From JAWWBS01 sp033720815 (GTDB taxonomy: Bacteria; Pseudomonadota; Gammaproteobacteria; Natronospirales; JAJUFS01), in NCBI GenBank assembly GCA_033720815.1, contig JAWWBT010000103.1, positions 1-8,936 of the forward strand: a DNA stretch of 8,936 nt, given 5' to 3'. Below the pieces are notes generated by a model. The model ran no database searches. It worked only from the letters and a program-made list of their open reading frames with translations, and was not told where the DNA came from. How positions within the stretch are numbered: position 1 is the stretch's first letter; each line of letters starts with the position of its first letter. The translations under genes were made by a program, and so were the position numbers. This document shows, piece by piece, positions 5,241 to 8,936 of this stretch.

Positions 5241-5279
5241 CTTGCCCGCCCTCGGTGCAAGCAACCAAGGCAGGCATAC

Positions 5280-7847
5280 ATGCAGCAACAGCAATCCACG
5301 TGGACCGTCATCAAGCTTGGCGGTACCAGCGTCTCCTCCGCCGACTACTGGCGAACCATCGCCGCCGAACTCGCCGAGCGTGCGGGCAAGGGCGAGCGCG
5401 TTCTCGTCGTCCAGTCCGCGATCAGCGGCGTCACCGACCTGCTCGAAAAACTGCTGGCAGCAGCGGATGAATCCACGCGCGAGGAAATCCTCGACGAACT
5501 TCGTCGTCGGCATGAAGGCCTGGCCGAGTCGCTGGGTGTCGACAATATCCAGATCGATCAACAACTCGACCAGCTTCGCCGCCAGGCACTTGGCGCTGTA
5601 CTCACGGGCGAAGTCACGCCACGCCTTCGCGCTGCCGTACTGGCAAGCGGTGAACTCATGGCAAGCCGGATTTCCATTAGCTACCTGCAACAGCAGGTCG
5701 CTGCTGACTGGCTGGACATACGCGAACACCTTGTTGCACGCGTGCTCGATGACACCGATGCCCGTCATTATCTCGGTGCGGCCTGTGAATCGTTGCCTGA
5801 CCGAGAGCTGCAGGCACATCTCGAGGCACTGGCACCGATCGTACTCACCCAGGGTTTCATTGCCAGCGACACTGACGGCCGCACGGTATTGCTCGGTCGA
5901 GGCGGATCCGATACGAGTGCCGCGATCCTCGCCGCCCGCATCGAGGCAGGCGAGCTGGAAATCTGGACAGATGTGCCGGGCATGTACACCGCCAATCCGC
6001 AGCAGGTTCCTGCCGCGCGACTGCTGAAGCGACTGGATTACGACGAGGCGCTGGAAATCGCCAGCACTGGCGCGAAGGTCCTGCACCCTCGCTGCATCGA
6101 ACCCTTGCGCGCGCAACAGATTCGTCTGCGTATCCGCTACACGCCGGATCCTTCGCAGCCCGGCACGGAAATCGGGCCACGTACGACAGACCCCAGTGGT
6201 CGTGTAAAGGCCGTGTCAGCTCGCCGCGGCATTCGCCTCGTCGAGATGTCAACGTCCGGCATGTGGCAGCAGGTCGGTTTTCTTGCTGACGCATTCGCGC
6301 AATTCCGCAAGCACGGACTTTCCATCGACCTTGTTTCCACATCGGAAACCACCGTGACGGTGTCACTGGATCCGATGGCCAACTCGCTCGACCCGGCTAC
6401 CCTGGCAAGGCTTCAACGTGACCTTTCACCTTTCTGCCGCGTTCGATTGATCGAGGATTGCGCAGCTATAAGCCTGGTAGGGCGTCGCATGCGCGCAAAC
6501 CTGCATCGCCTTGCGCCGGTACTCGAGCTTTTTGACGAACGCCGTGTGCATCTCGTCACCCAGGCGGCAAACGACCTGAATTTCACCGTGGTCGTTGACG
6601 ACGCCGACGCCCCGCGGCTCGTGCGGCAACTGCATGCACTCGTGGTCAAGGCAGATGCCGACGACGACACCTTCGGACCGGCGTGGCAGGAACTCGGTCG
6701 CGAAAAGGAAGCCGAAGAAGAACGCGAAAACTGGTGGAAGGCGCGTCGCGAGGAACTGCTGGTTACTGCCATTCAAACCCCCTGCTACGTTTATGATCGC
6801 AATGGCATTACCTGCTCGGCACGCGCAATCAACAGCCTGCCTGTGGATCGCGCCTATTTCGCAGTCAAGGCAAACAACAACCCCGATGTGCTGCGCCTGC
6901 TGGAAGCGGAAGGCCTGGGCTTCGAGTGTGTGTCGCCGGGTGAAATTCGCCGCGTGCTGGACCTGTTCCCGGATATCGATCGCAGCCGGCTGCTGTTCAC
7001 TCCGAACTTTGCGCCGCGCACGGAATACGAATTCGCACTGGACGAAAACATCCCGCTGACCCTGGATAATATTCACGCCCTGCGTGAATGGGCATCACTA
7101 TTTGCAGGTCGTGACATCCTGCTCCGCATCGATCCGGGCCAGGGCGACGGCCATCATCGCAAGGTGAGAACGGCGGGCAGCCACAGCAAGTTCGGGATTC
7201 CGGAACATGAACTGGCCGAAGCTGCAGCACTGGCTGAATCGGCCGGCGCGAAAATCATCGGCCTGCATGCGCATGTTGGCAGCGGCATCCGTGACCCTCA
7301 GGCCTGGCAGGATGTTGCCTTGTCGCTCGCGAGGGTTAGCGAGCATTTCCCGGATGCACGAATCCTCGATCTTGGCGGTGGCTTCGGCGTACCGGAGCGA
7401 CGCAATGACATACCACTGGACATGACTGCGGTGGCTGAACGCCTGCAGGAATTCCGCGATGCGCACCCGAAATTCGAACTTTGGGTCGAACCCGGCCGCT
7501 ACCTTGTTGCTACCGCAGGCGCATTGCTTACGCGAGTCACCCAGCTGAAAGGCAAGGCCGGGGCCTTCTATGTCGGTGTCGATGCGGGCATGCATACGTT
7601 GCTGCGCCCCGCACTTTACGGCGCCCACCACGACATCGTGAATCTATCCAGGCTGGGTGATACCGCAAGCATCACTGCGAATGTGGTCGGGCCGATCTGC
7701 GAAACCGGTGACATCCTTGGCATTGACAGGAGACTGCCGGAAACACGTGAAGGCGACGTGTTATTGATCGGTAATGCGGGAGCCTATGGCAGCGTGATGA
7801 GTTCGGATTACAACCTTCGTGGCATGCCCAGGGAATTCCTGCTGTAA
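5280..7847 (+). CDS. lysAC: Bifunctional aspartate kinase / diaminopimelate decarboxylase
   Basis: Fuses the first (aspartate to aspartyl phosphate) and last (meso-diaminopimelate to L-lysine) enzymes of lysine synthesis in 855 residues. The N-terminal aspartokinase shows KLGGTS (12-17), GRGGSDTS (206-213) and WTDVPGMYTANP (229-240). Two ACT-type segments follow (about 309-465), the usual site of feedback inhibition, then a charged linker (about 466-498). The decarboxylase (500-855) is a fold-type III PLP enzyme with the PLP lysine K530 in YFAVKANNN, HAHVGSG (from 663), GGGFG (699-703), EPGR (737-740), CETGD (C807) where many homologues have CESGD, and the C-terminal AGAYGSVMSSDYN. All visible catalytic motifs are present, so both activities look intact. 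This fusion is known from Xanthomonas and Xylella. The ATG at 5280 has a modest AAGG/AGG upstream. Expression is probably set by the Lys-codon leader and terminator upstream. Confidence 0.96.
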   Translation: MQQQQSTWTVIKLGGTSVSSADYWRTIAAELAERAGKGERVLVVQSAISGVTDLLEKLLAAADESTREEILDELRRRHEGLAESLGVDNIQIDQQLDQLRRQALGAVLTGEVTPRLRAAVLASGELMASRISISYLQQQVAADWLDIREHLVARVLDDTDARHYLGAACESLPDRELQAHLEALAPIVLTQGFIASDTDGRTVLLGRGGSDTSAAILAARIEAGELEIWTDVPGMYTANPQQVPAARLLKRLDYDEALEIASTGAKVLHPRCIEPLRAQQIRLRIRYTPDPSQPGTEIGPRTTDPSGRVKAVSARRGIRLVEMSTSGMWQQVGFLADAFAQFRKHGLSIDLVSTSETTVTVSLDPMANSLDPATLARLQRDLSPFCRVRLIEDCAAISLVGRRMRANLHRLAPVLELFDERRVHLVTQAANDLNFTVVVDDADAPRLVRQLHALVVKADADDDTFGPAWQELGREKEAEEERENWWKARREELLVTAIQTPCYVYDRNGITCSARAINSLPVDRAYFAVKANNNPDVLRLLEAEGLGFECVSPGEIRRVLDLFPDIDRSRLLFTPNFAPRTEYEFALDENIPLTLDNIHALREWASLFAGRDILLRIDPGQGDGHHRKVRTAGSHSKFGIPEHELAEAAALAESAGAKIIGLHAHVGSGIRDPQAWQDVALSLARVSEHFPDARILDLGGGFGVPERRNDIPLDMTAVAERLQEFRDAHPKFELWVEPGRYLVATAGALLTRVTQLKGKAGAFYVGVDAGMHTLLRPALYGAHHDIVNLSRLGDTASITANVVGPICETGDILGIDRRLPETREGDVLLIGNAGAYGSVMSSDYNLRGMPREFLL

Positions 7848-7859
7848 CTACTTGCCATG

Positions 7860-7890
7860 AAAAAGGCCGGGTGGCCAATACCACCCGGCC
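7860..7890 (-). terminator. Intrinsic terminator for the minus-strand membrane protein gene
   Basis: A perfect 10-bp GC-rich stem (7865-7874 with 7881-7890, 6-base loop) is followed on the minus strand by five T residues (7864-7860). It lies 75 bp past the membrane protein stop and 13 bp past the convergent lysAC stop. On the plus strand no T-run follows, so it is oriented for the minus-strand transcript, but it may also slow read-through from lysAC. Confidence 0.88.
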
Positions 7891-7964
7891 CGTGCGCCAG
7901 GATGAACGGAACATGCACTCATGCATTCCGATTGCGGCGCGATTCGCCGGTCAGTTCTCCTGAC

Positions 7965-8723
7965 TCACGCGGTGGTTTCACCGGCTGCATTGCGCGCGCT
8001 CTTCAGTTCGCGGAACGCGGCAAGGTAGAAACAGGTAAAGATCACCGCAAGCAGTGCGAAGACAAGAAGCATCACCCAGGTCTGCCAGTCTCCCCAGCCA
8101 TAGACTTCAGGCGACTGTCCCGCAGGCAACGGACCCTCCATCATGCCAATGGTCATGCCAACCAACATGGACACGATCAGGACCGGCAGGAATACCAGCA
8201 GGACTGCGCCGACCAGCCTCCACGCATTACCCCAGGTCAACTGCCAGCTCGCCTTGACGGCTTCGAACGGGCCGCGCCCGTCAAGCAGGATCAGCGGCGT
8301 CATCATGTACAACAGGAAAAGCACCATCAGCCCCGGGATAATCAGCAGCAGGATGCCAACCATGTACGCTGCGATGAATATCACCATACCGATGAGCACT
8401 GGTAGCAGGCGACGCAAGGCACGTGAAATACCAAAGCTGAACCAGTCAGCTCGCTGTTCCAGGACCGCGTCGAAAAGCGAGAGCTGCAGCACATGCAGGG
8501 TCAGCCCGACGATCATCATAACCGACCATGCCGTCCAGAAATTCCCGATGAACGCCTCGGTTGTTTCAGGCGACAACTGGCCGGTTAGGCTTCCGAGGAA
8601 TTGCATGTTCATGGCCATGACGACCAGCTGGAAAACCAGCGCGATCGGCAGGAACAGGTGAATCCAGCGAAACGTTTCCCCGAAAGTATCGCTGAAAATA
8701 TCGAATGGATTGATCTTCCCCAT
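7965..8723 (-). CDS. Multi-pass membrane protein, YciC/UPF0259-like
   Basis: A 252-residue hydrophobic protein with about six predicted helices (roughly 20-40, 65-88, 105-125, 125-145, 172-198 and 215-240). The central segment, LLIIPGLMVLFLLYMMTPLI followed by LLDGRGPFEAVKASWQLTWG, resembles the YciC/UPF0259 and related glycerophosphodiesterase-membrane-domain proteins. In those, a Pro-Gly turn in a helix precedes a G-x-x-x-A-x-x-x-S amphipathic stretch. No enzyme motif is visible and the function is unknown. The start ATG at 8723 has a very strong AAGGAGGGG Shine-Dalgarno, but that sequence is also paired in a hairpin. It lies 56 bp downstream of an oxygenase gene in the same direction, so the two may share a transcript. 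It ends at a strong terminator. Confidence 0.8.
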   Translation of the reverse strand: MGKINPFDIFSDTFGETFRWIHLFLPIALVFQLVVMAMNMQFLGSLTGQLSPETTEAFIGNFWTAWSVMMIVGLTLHVLQLSLFDAVLEQRADWFSFGISRALRRLLPVLIGMVIFIAAYMVGILLLIIPGLMVLFLLYMMTPLILLDGRGPFEAVKASWQLTWGNAWRLVGAVLLVFLPVLIVSMLVGMTIGMMEGPLPAGQSPEVYGWGDWQTWVMLLVFALLAVIFTCFYLAAFRELKSARNAAGETTA

Positions 8724-8727
8724 TTTC

Positions 8728-8747
8728 CCCTCCTTATTGTTGGAGGG
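8728..8747 (-). promoter_or_regulatory. Shine-Dalgarno-sequestering hairpin
   Basis: In the minus-strand RNA, CCCUCC (8747-8742) pairs perfectly with GGAGGG (8733-8728), the Shine-Dalgarno of the membrane protein gene, with the A-rich 8-base loop AACAAUAA. The start codon lies 4 bases beyond the stem. If the hairpin forms it would lower translation initiation; melting by heat, a ribosome from upstream or a trans-acting factor would release it. Confidence 0.5.
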
Positions 8748-8779
8748 TCCACGCTATACCGCCGGACAGACCGGTGCAA

Positions 8780-8936
8780 TCAATCCCGGGTACGAAACCA
8801 GCCCGTAAGCGACAGGCGTTCACGCTTCGATTCCAGCACTTCATGAGGTACTGCGTCGGAAAGGAAGGTGACAAGCGTACCGCCTTCCGGCAGCACGTCG
8901 TGCGGGGTTTCGATGCCGTCATCATGCGTGAAATAC
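8780..8936 (-). CDS. 2-oxoglutarate/Fe(II)-dependent oxygenase (partial, C-terminus)
   Basis: The last 51 codons of a gene that enters from the right edge and stops with TGA at 8782-8780. It reads GGTLVTFLSDAVPHEVLESK near its middle and ends RLSLTGWFRTRD. The pattern G-x-L-V-x-F-x-S, then V-P-H-E-V, then R-x-S-x-T-G-W-F is the C-terminal half of the double-stranded beta-helix in prolyl 4-hydroxylase/SM-20-like oxygenases. The His of PHE is the distal iron ligand, and the Arg before S-L-T-G-W-F contacts the 2-oxoglutarate carboxylate. The proximal H-x-D motif would be upstream, outside the window. The substrate cannot be told. It is followed after 56 bp by the membrane protein gene in the same direction. 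Confidence 0.82.
   Translation of the reverse strand, partial: YFTHDDGIETPHDVLPEGGTLVTFLSDAVPHEVLESKRERLSLTGWFRTRD

Noticed and set aside
5061..5279. Lysine riboswitch upstream of lysAC
   Set aside because: I could not recognise the conserved L-box core, and 220 bp with a coding leader and three simple hairpins leaves no room for its multi-helix junction. A covariance-model scan would settle it.
4812..6116. Long minus-strand frame (434 codons) antisense to prfA and lysAC
   Set aside because: It overlaps two strongly supported genes and the attenuator, has no family-like motifs, and is a typical shadow frame in GC-rich DNA.

Overview
The window is a piece of bacterial chromosome with roughly 60% GC. 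It is almost certainly gammaproteobacterial: divergent lolB and hemA-prfA, next to a tRNA-Gln(UUG)/prs/rplY block, is a classic gammaproteobacterial arrangement. The fused aspartate kinase/diaminopimelate decarboxylase (lysAC) points towards the Xanthomonadales or relatives, but I cannot name the genus.

Left third, minus strand (read right to left): lolB (outer-membrane lipoprotein receptor), a promoter, two exact 75-bp tandem repeats that each carry the 5' part of a tRNA-Gln, one intact tRNA-Gln(UUG), a highly structured prs leader that holds a second tRNA 3'-end fragment, prs (PRPP synthetase), a degenerate 29-bp repeat overlapping the prs stop, a terminator-like hairpin, and the first codons of rplY (ribosomal protein L25). 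ispE normally sits between lolB and tRNA-Gln/prs. It is missing here, and its place is taken by the tRNA-derived repeats.

Middle, plus strand: hemA (glutamyl-tRNA reductase) and prfA (release factor 1) overlap by 4 bp and form an operon. The usual third gene, prmC, does not follow. A 220-bp leader then precedes lysAC. It contains a candidate promoter, a 24-codon leader peptide with three consecutive Lys codons, mutually exclusive hairpins and a perfect 10-bp intrinsic terminator. This is the full layout of a ribosome-mediated lysine attenuator, and I regard it as the most interesting element in the window. No lysine riboswitch core is apparent.

Right end, minus strand: a shared-end terminator, a six-helix YciC/UPF0259-like membrane protein whose Shine-Dalgarno is locked in a 6-bp hairpin, and the C-terminal 51 codons of a 2-oxoglutarate/Fe(II) oxygenase.

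Functionally the genes are housekeeping (translation, tetrapyrrole, PRPP, lysine/diaminopimelate and outer-membrane lipoprotein metabolism). The unusual content lies in the non-coding RNA-level structures between them.
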